NCBI RefSeq assembly: GCF_003130405.1
Contig: NZ_QEAS01000002.1
Span: 109,289 to 173,288 of the forward strand
Origin: Pararcticibacter amylolyticus
GTDB taxonomy: Bacteria > Bacteroidota > Bacteroidia > Sphingobacteriales > Sphingobacteriaceae
Direction: 5' to 3'
DNA length: 64,000 bases
Shown here in pieces: positions 35,706-44,509 of the stretch. The notes under the pieces are model-generated. The model saw nothing but the letters and a program-made list of their open reading frames with translations. It did no database searches and was not told where the DNA came from. A program made the translations under genes and the position numbers. Positions within the stretch are counted from its first letter, which is position 1. Each line of letters opens with the position of its first letter.

Positions 35706-38700
35706 TTAAAATGTAGCCCTGATACTCATTCCATAACTCCTCGCTGAAGGAAATGCGTTATTTTCGTAATAAACGTTTGTACCGTTAAATGACTCGGGAT
35801 CAACATTTGGCATCGTCTTATAAAGAAATCCTATTCCGTTAGCGAATGCAGTCAAAGTAAGTCTTTCAAATTTCATTTTTGATGTCAGGCTCCTAGGAAG
35901 GGAATAAGATAACGTAATATCCCTGATTTTAATGTAATCATTTTTAAAGACCACATCTTCCTGGAGATCAGATTGAGGCTGGTTAAAATAAGCGTACTTC
36001 TCTGAAGCAGAAATAACCTGATCGTTCGGAGTACCATCCGACTTCATCCCCGGTAGTAAAACACCATCATGGAGGATGTATGTGTATTTAGAATCATTGG
36101 GAACGGCAGCACTATGGCTATCTAACCTGATTCTTTCTCCTGCGGTATTAATATAATACGGTAAGCCGCCCGAAGCTTCGTCTCTCCCAAATACCGTATT
36201 TTTGCCTGTACCATTCCCTATCATAAACAGATTCGTCATAGAAATCAGGGTACTGCCAAACGAAGCGTCCAGATTAATACCGAGATTAAAGCCTTTGTAT
36301 GAAACATTCGTATTGAATCCACCGATAAAATCGGGAATAACGTTTCCAACTGTTTTTTCACGTGATTTGTCCTGGTAGTAAAATCCATAAGAGGTAACAA
36401 GCCTGTTGCCGTTTTCATCTGTTGCATATGGATAGAGATTGATCTCCCCAAAGGGGCGTCCTTCAGCAGCTACAATCCTGGCGCCCTGGCCTCCCCATAA
36501 GTTTTGCGTAGTGATCCCTTTTGCGAGCTTCTTGACCTTTGGAGTAGAGGCACTTCCGTTTAGTGTAAGTTCCCATGCGAAACTTTTCGATTTAACAGGG
36601 GTACCCTTTAACATAAGTTCATACCCTTTTGTACTGATATTCCCTGCATTTATGCCAACAGCTGAATAGCCGGAAGAAGAAGGAATACTGAGTGCCATGA
36701 TCTGATTATAAGTGTTCGATGAGAAAAAACTAAATTCCAAGCCGAAACGATCTTTAAAATATCTGGTGTCAAGACCGACTTCGAATTCCCTTTTTCGTTC
36801 CGGCTTCAAATCAATAGGAGGTATCAGCGACGGAGCATTATAGATAGTCGTGTTACCGTAGGCTCCTATACTATATATCTCATTGGCAAAGTACCTTGAG
36901 CCAGGACGTCCTACATCTGCCCATGAAGCTCTTAACTTTCCAAGAGACAACCATGCCGGTTTAGGAAGAGCTTCTGAAAACACCCATGAAACGCTTGTTC
37001 CGGGATAGAAGTATGAATTATTTTTTGAAGGCAGCATAGATGACCAGTCGTTACGCGCCTGAAAATCGACAAATAAGTAGTCTTTGTATCCGAGTTGTGC
37101 AGAAGCGAAAATTCCATACAAACGATCTTGTCCCAGGTTTGATGAACTGTTTTTAAGGGGATTTTTGGAGTTTTCGAGCGATGGCCAATCACGGATGATA
37201 AAGCCTCCATTCGTACTCCTGGTGAGAGTCCGGTCAGACGACGATTGGTATTCACCTCCGGCAAATCCAGAAAAATAAAAATCAGGATTTTTGAGATGAC
37301 GTTCATACCGAAGCATTGTACGGGCATTCCATCGAACGGCACTGGCATTACTCAACGAATTCATGCCAGCCGAACCGTTAGCTGTAATAGGGGAACGAAG
37401 CACTTCGTTCTTGTTAACATTGGTCAGTATCCAGTCGAAACCGCCGATCCCATCGAGGCTGAGATACTTGCTTAGCTTTATGTTAAGATTCAGGGAGTTT
37501 AGGAAATGGTCTCTTTTAGTATCAAAGGTGTCCCGCCACTGAGAGAAGAAGTAATTATCCGAGACCCTTGTTACGTGACTGCCCGGACTCATTACATTCG
37601 CCCGGTTTTCCATTCTCCAAAATGAGTAGGCTGTTTCAGGATCGAGAACCTGGGTTCTGAGCAATCTGGTATCGAGGTTCCTCGGAATGCCATTGGCAAC
37701 CATTTCGTTAACCGGTGTTGGAGCGTTATGACTGAAAGAGCGCGAATAGCTGCTTACTACCTGGAGGCGTACTCTGTCGGTAATATCCATATTGCCATTA
37801 AAGGCAATTTTGTCGTTTTTTACTTTATACCCTTCGAAAATCCCCCTGTAGTCTTCGTGAGTATAAGCAACACGGAAACCACCTAAGTTACCGCCTCCTG
37901 ATAAGGAAATATTGGCTTTACTGGTAGATCCATTTTTGAAGAGTTCCCGTACATTATCGGGCTGCGCTACATAAGGTCGCATTTCGTTGTCATACCACAG
38001 AATATCGCGACCGTCAAAGCGTGGCCCGAAATTGTAATACGTCGAAGCCGGAGTATAAGATTGTTTCCCGTCGCGTACAAAAAAACCTTCACTGTCTCTC
38101 GCTGTTGAATAATCTCCCCATGCGATGGGCAAGCCCGTACCAAATTCATTCTGAAATTCCTGCTGAACCCAGGGTTCGATTGTCTGGGTGCCCAGATTGA
38201 CATCGATACCGAAGCCAGGACGCTTTCTTCCTGTCTTGGAAGTGATGAGAATAACACCATTGGCTCCCTGGGAACCATACAATAGTGATGCTTTCGCTCC
38301 GCGTAATACCTCAAGAGATTCGATGTCATCCAGATTCAGATCGTTAAGTCCGTTACCCGGATTCCGGTTGATATCCGTTTGCCAGTCGAGCATAGGGATA
38401 CCATCTATTACAAAAAGCGGGCGGACATTTGAGCTCTCCGAAAATGAAACCGCATTACGGATGTTTACATTAATCCCTCCGGTAGGCCCCATGGCCGTTG
38501 AGTTTATCCTCAATCCCGGAACCTGTCCGTATAAAGCCGTGAGGGCATTTACCGGCGAACCAAGATCGGCTAAGTCGGACGCTGAAATAGAACTTACAGC
38601 ATAACCCAGCGCTCTTTTATCTCTTTTTATGCCAAGCCCTGTCACGACCACTTCTCCCAGATCTTTCGAGTCCTGGGACAACTTAATGTTCAGCGGCGCA

Positions 38701-39350
38701 AAACTTGCAACAATGATCTCGCGGCTTTCAAAACCAACATATGATACAACCAATACATCGCCCTGGTTTACTCCCGGAAGAAAGAACTCGCCCTGCGCAT
38801 TTGTTGCTGCACCTCCACTGACACCTTTCTTCTTCACAACAGCGCCAATGAGCGGCATCCCGTCCTGGTCCGTCACTTTTCCCCGGATATTTCCAGGAAG
38901 GTCCAGTGTTTCGGCTACCTTATCGAACAAGGTCTTTTCTTCCGGTCTCAGTACGATTGTGGCTCCCTTTATCTGATAGCTGAAGCCGGTACCTGCCAGG
39001 ATTTCGCTAAGTGCGTCCTGCAAATCAGCGTTGTTTAATTTTACACTGACTGGCCGTGTATTTTCCAGAATCTTTGAATCATAAATAAAGTTGTACCCAC
39101 TCTGTTTACCAAATTCTCTCAGCACATTTTCCAGACTGATCTTTCTTTGGTGCAAAGTGATACGCTGCGCAAATCCCCCGGCACTCACCTGAATAAAACC
39201 GACAATCAGAAACACGATCATTAAATTCAGCCGCATAATTAGTTTTCTTCGTAAATCTGGTCCCGGCACTTTGAATGAGCTTTCGACCGTTTGCAATGGT
39301 TGATGACAACAGAAAGCAAAGCACTTCCTGATGAGATTGTAAAATTTCAT
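35706..39350 (-). CDS. SusC/RagA-type TonB-dependent receptor with STN signalling domain
   Basis: About 1214 residues: signal region (hydrophobic stretch near 43-57 of this start), STN/Secretin-TonB domain (ITLHQRKISLENVLREFGKQ through VKLNNADLQDALSEILAGTG), carboxypeptidase-regulatory-like domain (GNIRGKVTDQDGMPLIGAVV), TonB box DLGEVVVTGLG, plug with LFVIDGIPMLD and LRGAKASLLYGSQGANGVIL, then the barrel ending SMSIRATF. The STN domain is the element that contacts FecR, matching the sigma/FecR genes upstream. The ATG at 39350 is chosen over an upstream TTG because MKFYNLIRKCFAFCCHQPL is the family N-terminus. Substrate unknown. Confidence 0.93.
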   Translation of the reverse strand: MKFYNLIRKCFAFCCHQPLQTVESSFKVPGPDLRRKLIMRLNLMIVFLIVGFIQVSAGGFAQRITLHQRKISLENVLREFGKQSGYNFIYDSKILENTRPVSVKLNNADLQDALSEILAGTGFSYQIKGATIVLRPEEKTLFDKVAETLDLPGNIRGKVTDQDGMPLIGAVVKKKGVSGGAATNAQGEFFLPGVNQGDVLVVSYVGFESREIIVASFAPLNIKLSQDSKDLGEVVVTGLGIKRDKRALGYAVSSISASDLADLGSPVNALTALYGQVPGLRINSTAMGPTGGINVNIRNAVSFSESSNVRPLFVIDGIPMLDWQTDINRNPGNGLNDLNLDDIESLEVLRGAKASLLYGSQGANGVILITSKTGRKRPGFGIDVNLGTQTIEPWVQQEFQNEFGTGLPIAWGDYSTARDSEGFFVRDGKQSYTPASTYYNFGPRFDGRDILWYDNEMRPYVAQPDNVRELFKNGSTSKANISLSGGGNLGGFRVAYTHEDYRGIFEGYKVKNDKIAFNGNMDITDRVRLQVVSSYSRSFSHNAPTPVNEMVANGIPRNLDTRLLRTQVLDPETAYSFWRMENRANVMSPGSHVTRVSDNYFFSQWRDTFDTKRDHFLNSLNLNIKLSKYLSLDGIGGFDWILTNVNKNEVLRSPITANGSAGMNSLSNASAVRWNARTMLRYERHLKNPDFYFSGFAGGEYQSSSDRTLTRSTNGGFIIRDWPSLENSKNPLKNSSSNLGQDRLYGIFASAQLGYKDYLFVDFQARNDWSSMLPSKNNSYFYPGTSVSWVFSEALPKPAWLSLGKLRASWADVGRPGSRYFANEIYSIGAYGNTTIYNAPSLIPPIDLKPERKREFEVGLDTRYFKDRFGLEFSFFSSNTYNQIMALSIPSSSGYSAVGINAGNISTKGYELMLKGTPVKSKSFAWELTLNGSASTPKVKKLAKGITTQNLWGGQGARIVAAEGRPFGEINLYPYATDENGNRLVTSYGFYYQDKSREKTVGNVIPDFIGGFNTNVSYKGFNLGINLDASFGSTLISMTNLFMIGNGTGKNTVFGRDEASGGLPYYINTAGERIRLDSHSAAVPNDSKYTYILHDGVLLPGMKSDGTPNDQVISASEKYAYFNQPQSDLQEDVVFKNDYIKIRDITLSYSLPRSLTSKMKFERLTLTAFANGIGFLYKTMPNVDPESFNGTNVYYENNAFPSARSYGMSIRATF

Positions 39351-39406
39351 TAAATTTGCATGTTTGAGGTTGAGAATTGAATATTTATCTGTCTTTTCCA
39401 GGCCCA

Positions 39407-39450
39407 AAACAAATTTTTCCGGAAGTGTTAGCGCACTTCCGGATTTGTTT
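39407..39450. repeat. inverted repeat in the fecR-susC gap
   Basis: On the minus strand AAACAAAT and CCGGAAGTG pair with CACTTCCGG and ATTTGTTT around a CGCTAA loop, with a small A-bulge (about 16 pairs). It lies within the 199-bp gap between fecR and susC. It could be an attenuator or partial terminator that lets the sigma/FecR pair be read independently of the transporter. Confidence 0.5.
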
Positions 39451-39549
39451 AAGGTGAGATGAAGGGTCAGCAGTTTGTCAGGTAGAGTCTCTTCATGTTT
39501 TGTTTTGATTATACGTTAATAAACTATTGATTTTAAATTATTAGAAGTG

Positions 39550-40740
39550 CTATTGTTGTAACACTGTGAGTTTACGTCCTTTTAAGATAAATTTTACTGA
39601 ACCTGTCGCCTCCAGAGTGTTGAGCACCGCAGAGATATTATTTGACCGGGCTACAATACCTCCGAAGGTAGTATTGACCGGTTTTCCTGAATATTCAACA
39701 TCCACATCGTACCAGCGTGCAACCTTCCTCATAATCCCCTCCAGGCTTTCATGAGCAAGAATAAAGTACCCGTTCTTCCAGTCGGTCTCTGCTTCTATAT
39801 CTGTTGTGCCCACCCGGATGACTGTTGCACTGAGAACGGCTTGTTCACCTGGCTTAAGCTGAACAGACTCAGCGCTGTTAATACGGTTTACCCTCACAAG
39901 ACCTTCAAGCAGGGTGGTTTTTGTATCGGGTTCATCAGAGTAAGCATTCACATTAAAATGAGTACCCAGCACTTCGATGTCTTGTTTTGAAGTGTGCACG
40001 ACAAATGGCTGCCGGGCGGTTCCCTGTATCTGGACTTTCCTGGCAACTTCAAAATACCCTTCCCCCGACAATTCGACTATCCGCTTGCCGGAAGCAAAAT
40101 TTACAGGGAATCGAAGGGATGAAGATGCATTCAACCAGACTTTAGTTCCATCGGGAAGCTCCACCATGTATTGTCCGCCCACCGGAGTTTCAATAGTGTT
40201 ATATCCGCCTTCATTTGCGTGCCCCTGCTTTTTATCCAGCTGGTATACCAGCTGGCCTGTGGCTGTTTTCCTGATCCGGATTCCGGACTCTCTCGCGATT
40301 TCTCCCCTGGAAGCAGTATCCAGCAGTAATTTTCTTCCATCTGCAAGAGTGAGATATGCTTTATTATTACCAGGGCTCAAGTCATTTTCATAAACGGAAC
40401 CGTACTGTTTTTTTCTGATGCTGCCGCTGTAATAATATAAACCAGCGGAAAGCACCAGCAGTACGCTGGCAGCCAGTGCCAGGCGGGGTACGAGCCTGCG
40501 TACTCCCCGGGAAGGGAGATTCCTGGTAATCCCTGTCTGGTTCTTAATTTCGTTCCATATTGATTTCCGGTAGTTCATCATCAATGCCGGATCATCGGCA
40601 GCAGCTATACTTTCTTTCGCCGTCTCCTTCAGATACCAGCTTTCCATAAGCTGTATATCTTCCGGGGAGCATTCATCCCGGATGTATTTATCAAGTGTAT
40701 CTCTGAATTTATTTTCGTCCATTTTCTGACGGGTATTCAT
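39550..40740 (-). CDS. FecR-family anti-sigma factor
   Basis: 396 residues. An N-terminal anti-sigma helical domain (about 7-60), one membrane helix (RLALAASVLLVLSAGLYYY, about 91-110), a periplasmic FecR domain with TPVGGQYMVELPDGTKVWLN, ASSLRFPVNFASGKRIVELS and DIEVLGTHFNVNAYSDEPDT, and a C-terminal DUF4974 segment. It holds the ECF sigma factor at the membrane until the STN domain of the SusC receptor signals. It sits between sigma (63 bp upstream) and susC. The start could be the second Met at 40722. Confidence 0.93.
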   Translation of the reverse strand: MNTRQKMDENKFRDTLDKYIRDECSPEDIQLMESWYLKETAKESIAAADDPALMMNYRKSIWNEIKNQTGITRNLPSRGVRRLVPRLALAASVLLVLSAGLYYYSGSIRKKQYGSVYENDLSPGNNKAYLTLADGRKLLLDTASRGEIARESGIRIRKTATGQLVYQLDKKQGHANEGGYNTIETPVGGQYMVELPDGTKVWLNASSSLRFPVNFASGKRIVELSGEGYFEVARKVQIQGTARQPFVVHTSKQDIEVLGTHFNVNAYSDEPDTKTTLLEGLVRVNRINSAESVQLKPGEQAVLSATVIRVGTTDIEAETDWKNGYFILAHESLEGIMRKVARWYDVDVEYSGKPVNTTFGGIVARSNNISAVLNTLEATGSVKFILKGRKLTVLQQ

Positions 40741-40803
40741 CCCGTTTTATGTTATGACGATTAAGTACACGGCTAGTATTAGATTAAAATTAAAAAAAAT
40801 AAA

Positions 40804-41388
40804 TCAGAGTCCGCTAAGAAACAAAAAGACAATACCCGCAACGCCTGTGCGCGACTTGAGTATCCGCAGAGCATTGCTTACCTGGCTTTTTACTGTATGT
40901 TCGGATATACCCAGACTATCCGCAATCTCTTTATAAGAAAGATGTTGCTTCCGGCTCAGCTCAAATATATGACGCATTTTGGGAGGCAGTGCTTGTATCT
41001 CTCTTTCAATCAATGCACTAAGCTCTTTCTCTCTAAGGTCGACATCAGTAAGAAGCACACCTTCCTCCATAAACTGAGTAAGGGAGCTAAGGTAGTCGTT
41101 CACTACTTTTTTATGCTTAATATGATCGAAAATCCGGTTTCGCACGATCTTATAGAGGTAAGATGACAGGGCAACAGAGATATCAACCGAGGCTGCCCGT
41201 TGCCAGAACTGGGTAAAAACTTCCTGTATGACATCCCTTGCTTCTTCATCATCCTTCAATAATTTACGCGCATGCAGAAACAGCTTGCCCCAATATCGCT
41301 CATAGATCTCCGCGAAGGCGATTTCACTGCCCTGTTTAAAAAAATACATCAGTTCTTCGTCGGAAACGACCCTTTGCTGCTTCATCAT
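40804..41388 (-). CDS. ECF RNA polymerase sigma-70 factor
   Basis: 194 residues. Sigma region 2 (about 15-85) includes AFAEIYERYWGKLFLHARKL and DARDVIQEVFTQFW-like residues; region 4 (about 125-180) has LPPKMRHIFELSRKQHLSYK and EIADSLGISEHTVKSQVSNA. There is no region 3, as for ECF type. It pairs with the FecR gene downstream and should direct transcription of the SusC/SusD genes. The last 15 residues are strongly hydrophobic (VAGIVFLFLSGL), an odd tail that may weakly associate with the membrane. A TATATTCG element at 41401-41408 resembles a -7 box. Confidence 0.94.
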   Translation of the reverse strand: MMKQQRVVSDEELMYFFKQGSEIAFAEIYERYWGKLFLHARKLLKDDEEARDVIQEVFTQFWQRAASVDISVALSSYLYKIVRNRIFDHIKHKKVVNDYLSSLTQFMEEGVLLTDVDLREKELSALIEREIQALPPKMRHIFELSRKQHLSYKEIADSLGISEHTVKSQVSNALRILKSRTGVAGIVFLFLSGL

Positions 41389-41571
41389 GCTTATCTATAG
41401 CGAATATAGATAATTTAGGCATTTTAAGACAGATATAAGGAGTTATTTGCTTGATATTATTATAAAAAAACGGGTCTAAATAAAGAAAAACCAATATTTA
41501 GATTTCCAAAGAAGAAGAAAACGCTATACATCGGGTCAACTTCAAGCGGATGATTTTGTAGATGTAAGGAC

Positions 41572-41579
41572 TATATTTG
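41572..41579 (+). promoter_or_regulatory. -7 promoter box of the 2-hydroxyacid dehydrogenase-like gene (leaderless)
   Basis: TATATTTG ends 4 nt before the ATG at 41584, implying a transcript that starts at or beside the start codon. Confidence 0.55.
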
Positions 41580-41583
41580 CCGG

Positions 41584-42495
41584 ATGAAATTTCGCAAAAT
41601 AGTGGTGGTTGATAGCTGTGGATTAACCTTGCCGGAACTGGAAAAAATAAGAGCTTATTCTGCAGAACCCATGGAGGTTTATGAAGACACGCCCGCTACG
41701 GAAGAAGAGATCAGCGCAAGGATTGGAGCGGCCGATTGTGTGCTGGTAAGCTGGCGCACGGCCCTTACTGGCAGTATACTTAAAAAGGCTGGTTCGCTCA
41801 GGTATATCGGAATGTGCTGCAGCCTGTATGACCGGAAAGCCGCGAATGTCGATATCTCGGCTGCAGAAGAGTCGGGTGTGACAGTTAAAGGTGTAAGGGA
41901 TTATGGTGACGAAGGCACACTGGAGTTTGTATTTTCCCAGTTAATCAGCTTGTTTAAGGGATATTCGAAATATAAATGGCGGCCCCAAACTCAGGAATTG
42001 AAAGGAAAGTCAATCGGTATCGTCGGCATGGGGACACTTGGCCTGATGGTCGCCCGTACTGCACTTCATTTTGGAATGGAGGTGGCCTATTTTAGCCGGA
42101 CACGCAAGCCACAGATCGAAAAGGAGAATATTTCGTACATGCCACTTGAAGAACTGGCCGCGCACTGCGATGTCATCACCACTCATTTACCCAAGCATAC
42201 AGTGTTGCTGACAGAACAGATCTTTGCACAGAAGAAACAGAATTCTGTTTTTATTAATACATCCCTTGGACTGACCTTTGAGAAAGACGCATTAGAAAAA
42301 TGGTTGAAAAGAGATCCGTCGTCATTCGCCATCTTTGATATGGAAGGCGCCGGTAATTATATTAAAGAATTGCAGGAGACTGAGAACGTCATTGTATATC
42401 CTTTTACCTCCGGATTTACAGTTGAGGCAAAGGAGCGATTGTCTGTGAAAGTCCTGGAAAACATAGAAGTTTTTTTCAGAGGGAGCCACATTTAA
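41584..42495 (+). CDS. D-2-hydroxyacid dehydrogenase-like protein, catalytic Arg and His missing
   Basis: 303 residues with both domains of the family and an intact NAD-binding motif GIVGMGTLGLMVARTALHFG (145-164). However, the catalytic Arg of the usual INTxRG motif is Leu228 (FINTSLG) and the catalytic His of TPHxxG is Phe274 (VYPFTSG). The Glu region reads FDMEGAG rather than DVFxxEP. Without these residues normal hydride transfer would fail, so this may be a sensor, a regulator or an enzyme with new chemistry. Monocistronic, with a leaderless-type promoter; the VOC gene follows after 38 bp. Confidence 0.8.
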   Translation: MKFRKIVVVDSCGLTLPELEKIRAYSAEPMEVYEDTPATEEEISARIGAADCVLVSWRTALTGSILKKAGSLRYIGMCCSLYDRKAANVDISAAEESGVTVKGVRDYGDEGTLEFVFSQLISLFKGYSKYKWRPQTQELKGKSIGIVGMGTLGLMVARTALHFGMEVAYFSRTRKPQIEKENISYMPLEELAAHCDVITTHLPKHTVLLTEQIFAQKKQNSVFINTSLGLTFEKDALEKWLKRDPSSFAIFDMEGAGNYIKELQETENVIVYPFTSGFTVEAKERLSVKVLENIEVFFRGSHI

Positions 42496-42533
42496 AGACT
42501 ACACACGCTGAAACAACTAAAGGAATATACAAT

Positions 42534-42917
42534 ATGAAGTGTTTTGAATTTATCCTTTATGTAGCAGACCAGGAAAGGAGTACAGAATTCTATCGCCAAC
42601 TCTTTCAACAAGATCCGGTGCTCAATGTTCCGGGTATGACTGAATTTGAACCCATACCGGGATGTAAATTGGGACTAATGCCCGAGCGCGGAATCGCAAA
42701 GATTATCGGAGGAAAAACCCCGGATCCGGCAAGCGGAAGCGGCATACCCCGTTGTGAGATCTACCTGCTTGTGGAAGATATTCAGCCCTATTATGAACGG
42801 GCACAGGCGCTCTCTGCTGTTCGGGTAAGTGATATCGGGGAAAGAAACTGGGGTCACAGGGTATGCTATTTCGCAGATGCCGACGGACACATCCTGGCTT
42901 TTGCAGAAGAAATGTGA
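42534..42917 (+). CDS. VOC family protein
   Basis: 127 residues, one glyoxalase-like module. It starts MKCFEFILYVADQERSTEFY and continues RQLFQQDPVL, with a PRCEIYLLVEDIQPYYERAQ strand-helix and the C-terminal RVCYFADADGHILAFAEEM carrying the metal-ligand Glu. Probably a homodimer acting on a small hydrophobic or thiol-conjugated compound; the substrate is unknown. It follows the dehydrogenase-like gene by 38 bp and may share its transcript. Confidence 0.83.
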   Translation: MKCFEFILYVADQERSTEFYRQLFQQDPVLNVPGMTEFEPIPGCKLGLMPERGIAKIIGGKTPDPASGSGIPRCEIYLLVEDIQPYYERAQALSAVRVSDIGERNWGHRVCYFADADGHILAFAEEM

Positions 42918-43121
42918 ATTACTTCAAAGTTCAACTTGGCCATATCGCCTCTTACCTGGGATGTCGCAGGTGAGCCTCAGCCGGATAAGGGCAGAACACC
43001 GGTAATAAGCCTTACAGCTCAGGCAAGCGCTTCGGCAGGTACAAGTTTTCCCTGGTTACGAATAAATAGAATCATTTTTCTTTATTTTGACCCAATTTCT
43101 ATTATTTAATAGAGTGCAGAT

Positions 43122-44504
43122 ATGATTAAACCATCTTTTTTTCTTCCCTTCAGCCGTCTTTTTTTTCCTTTAATGACCCTAATCTTTATGATTTTGACGG
43201 ATGCAGCTGCGGGGACATCCCGGGGAAAATGGAACAGCAAAACAACGGATAGTTTCATACGGTTTACAGCCAGAGATGGTAGTTCACCCGTAAAAGATTT
43301 CTACGGAAATTATCCAACTGTTGTTTATCTGGAAAATCTGAACTTAAAGAAAGCCGGAAGAAACAGTAATGCAAAGGATGTAAAATGGCTGCTGTCACAG
43401 GGATACCGTGTAATTGAACTGGATTATGCCGGAAGCAAAGAAGCGGTCAGCCCGGGCATTAATATGGACATCATCGCTATCAACGACTCAATAGCAGCCG
43501 GATCCTTCTGCGGATATAAGGATTGTTCGAAGTACCAGTCGTACGTGTTATTTGAAGGATACCGCATAAAGCGGAATGTTCCTTATTTTAAGGATGATCC
43601 AAGTGTTTATAACACCCCGTCTGAATATAAGGAAGGGGATATGCTGCACATGGATATTATTTATCCGGCGAATACTGCTGTTCGGGTTCCTGTGATCCTT
43701 TCTTTTTCCTATTCCAATAGCTATGCCACATACGATCCTGAAAAAAAGCAACTTACTGCTGCCAACCGTGATCAGAGGTTAAATCTCGGAAATACATTAA
43801 GCGGATTCAACGATTCTTTCCTGGAAGGAGCACCAGCAAATGGCATTGCCTGGGCAATAGCAGATCATCCGAAATACTGCCCATGGGGAAAAGGCAAGCC
43901 TCTTAACGGGCAGAATGACGCCTATAAATCCTATCAGACCAACCCGGATGCAGCACGCAAGGTTAAATCTGCCATCCGTACTTTGCGAAAGTCGGGGCGG
44001 GAATTGGGTTTATCAGGAAAAATAGGCATCTATGGTTTCTCCCGGGGATCAACGGCAGGCTCTCTGGCTATCGGCGACCGGAAAGTTCCGGACTTTGAGA
44101 ATGCAGGATTTAATATTGGAGTTGAAGACCATGTTCAGGCAGCCGCACTTGGCCCCGGCGTTTTCGATTATACGCAAATCTATAATACTAAAGGGGATGG
44201 CGATACAAATCTGGAGACACGCTGCCCCTGGGTTTGGGGGCCTTTAGAAAACAATTATGAGCGATGGGAATCAATGGGAGCCGCTTACCTGGTCAAGTCC
44301 TCAGCCACAGCTCCGGTTCTCTTTTTCTACAACACAGATGACGAGCGATATTACCAGGACCAGCTTGCTCACTTCAGGGAGAAGCTGAATTCGCTTGGTA
44401 TTCACAATTCGTCGCTAACTGACTACGGACATGGTCACTCTGTTCCTCAAACAAAAGAGGTACTTACCGATATGTACAGTTTCTATAAGAAATATCTTTA
44501 TTAA
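43122..44504 (+). CDS. secreted alpha/beta-hydrolase-fold protein
   Basis: 460 residues with a signal peptide (MIKPSFFLPFSRLFFPLMTL region, cut about residue 30). The hydrolase core shows the nucleophile elbow IYGFSRGSTAGSLA (Gly-x-Ser-x-Gly-like, Ser of FSRGS), an aspartate near FFYNTDDERYYQD and the His near DYGHGHSVPQTKE. The N-terminal YRVIELDYAGSKEAVSPGIN block recalls dienelactone hydrolase/esterase-like exported enzymes. An ester or peptide substrate outside the cytoplasm is inferred. It ends 5 bp from the convergent barrel gene. Confidence 0.82.
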   Translation: MIKPSFFLPFSRLFFPLMTLIFMILTDAAAGTSRGKWNSKTTDSFIRFTARDGSSPVKDFYGNYPTVVYLENLNLKKAGRNSNAKDVKWLLSQGYRVIELDYAGSKEAVSPGINMDIIAINDSIAAGSFCGYKDCSKYQSYVLFEGYRIKRNVPYFKDDPSVYNTPSEYKEGDMLHMDIIYPANTAVRVPVILSFSYSNSYATYDPEKKQLTAANRDQRLNLGNTLSGFNDSFLEGAPANGIAWAIADHPKYCPWGKGKPLNGQNDAYKSYQTNPDAARKVKSAIRTLRKSGRELGLSGKIGIYGFSRGSTAGSLAIGDRKVPDFENAGFNIGVEDHVQAAALGPGVFDYTQIYNTKGDGDTNLETRCPWVWGPLENNYERWESMGAAYLVKSSATAPVLFFYNTDDERYYQDQLAHFREKLNSLGIHNSSLTDYGHGHSVPQTKEVLTDMYSFYKKYLY

Positions 44505-44509
44505 TTCCC

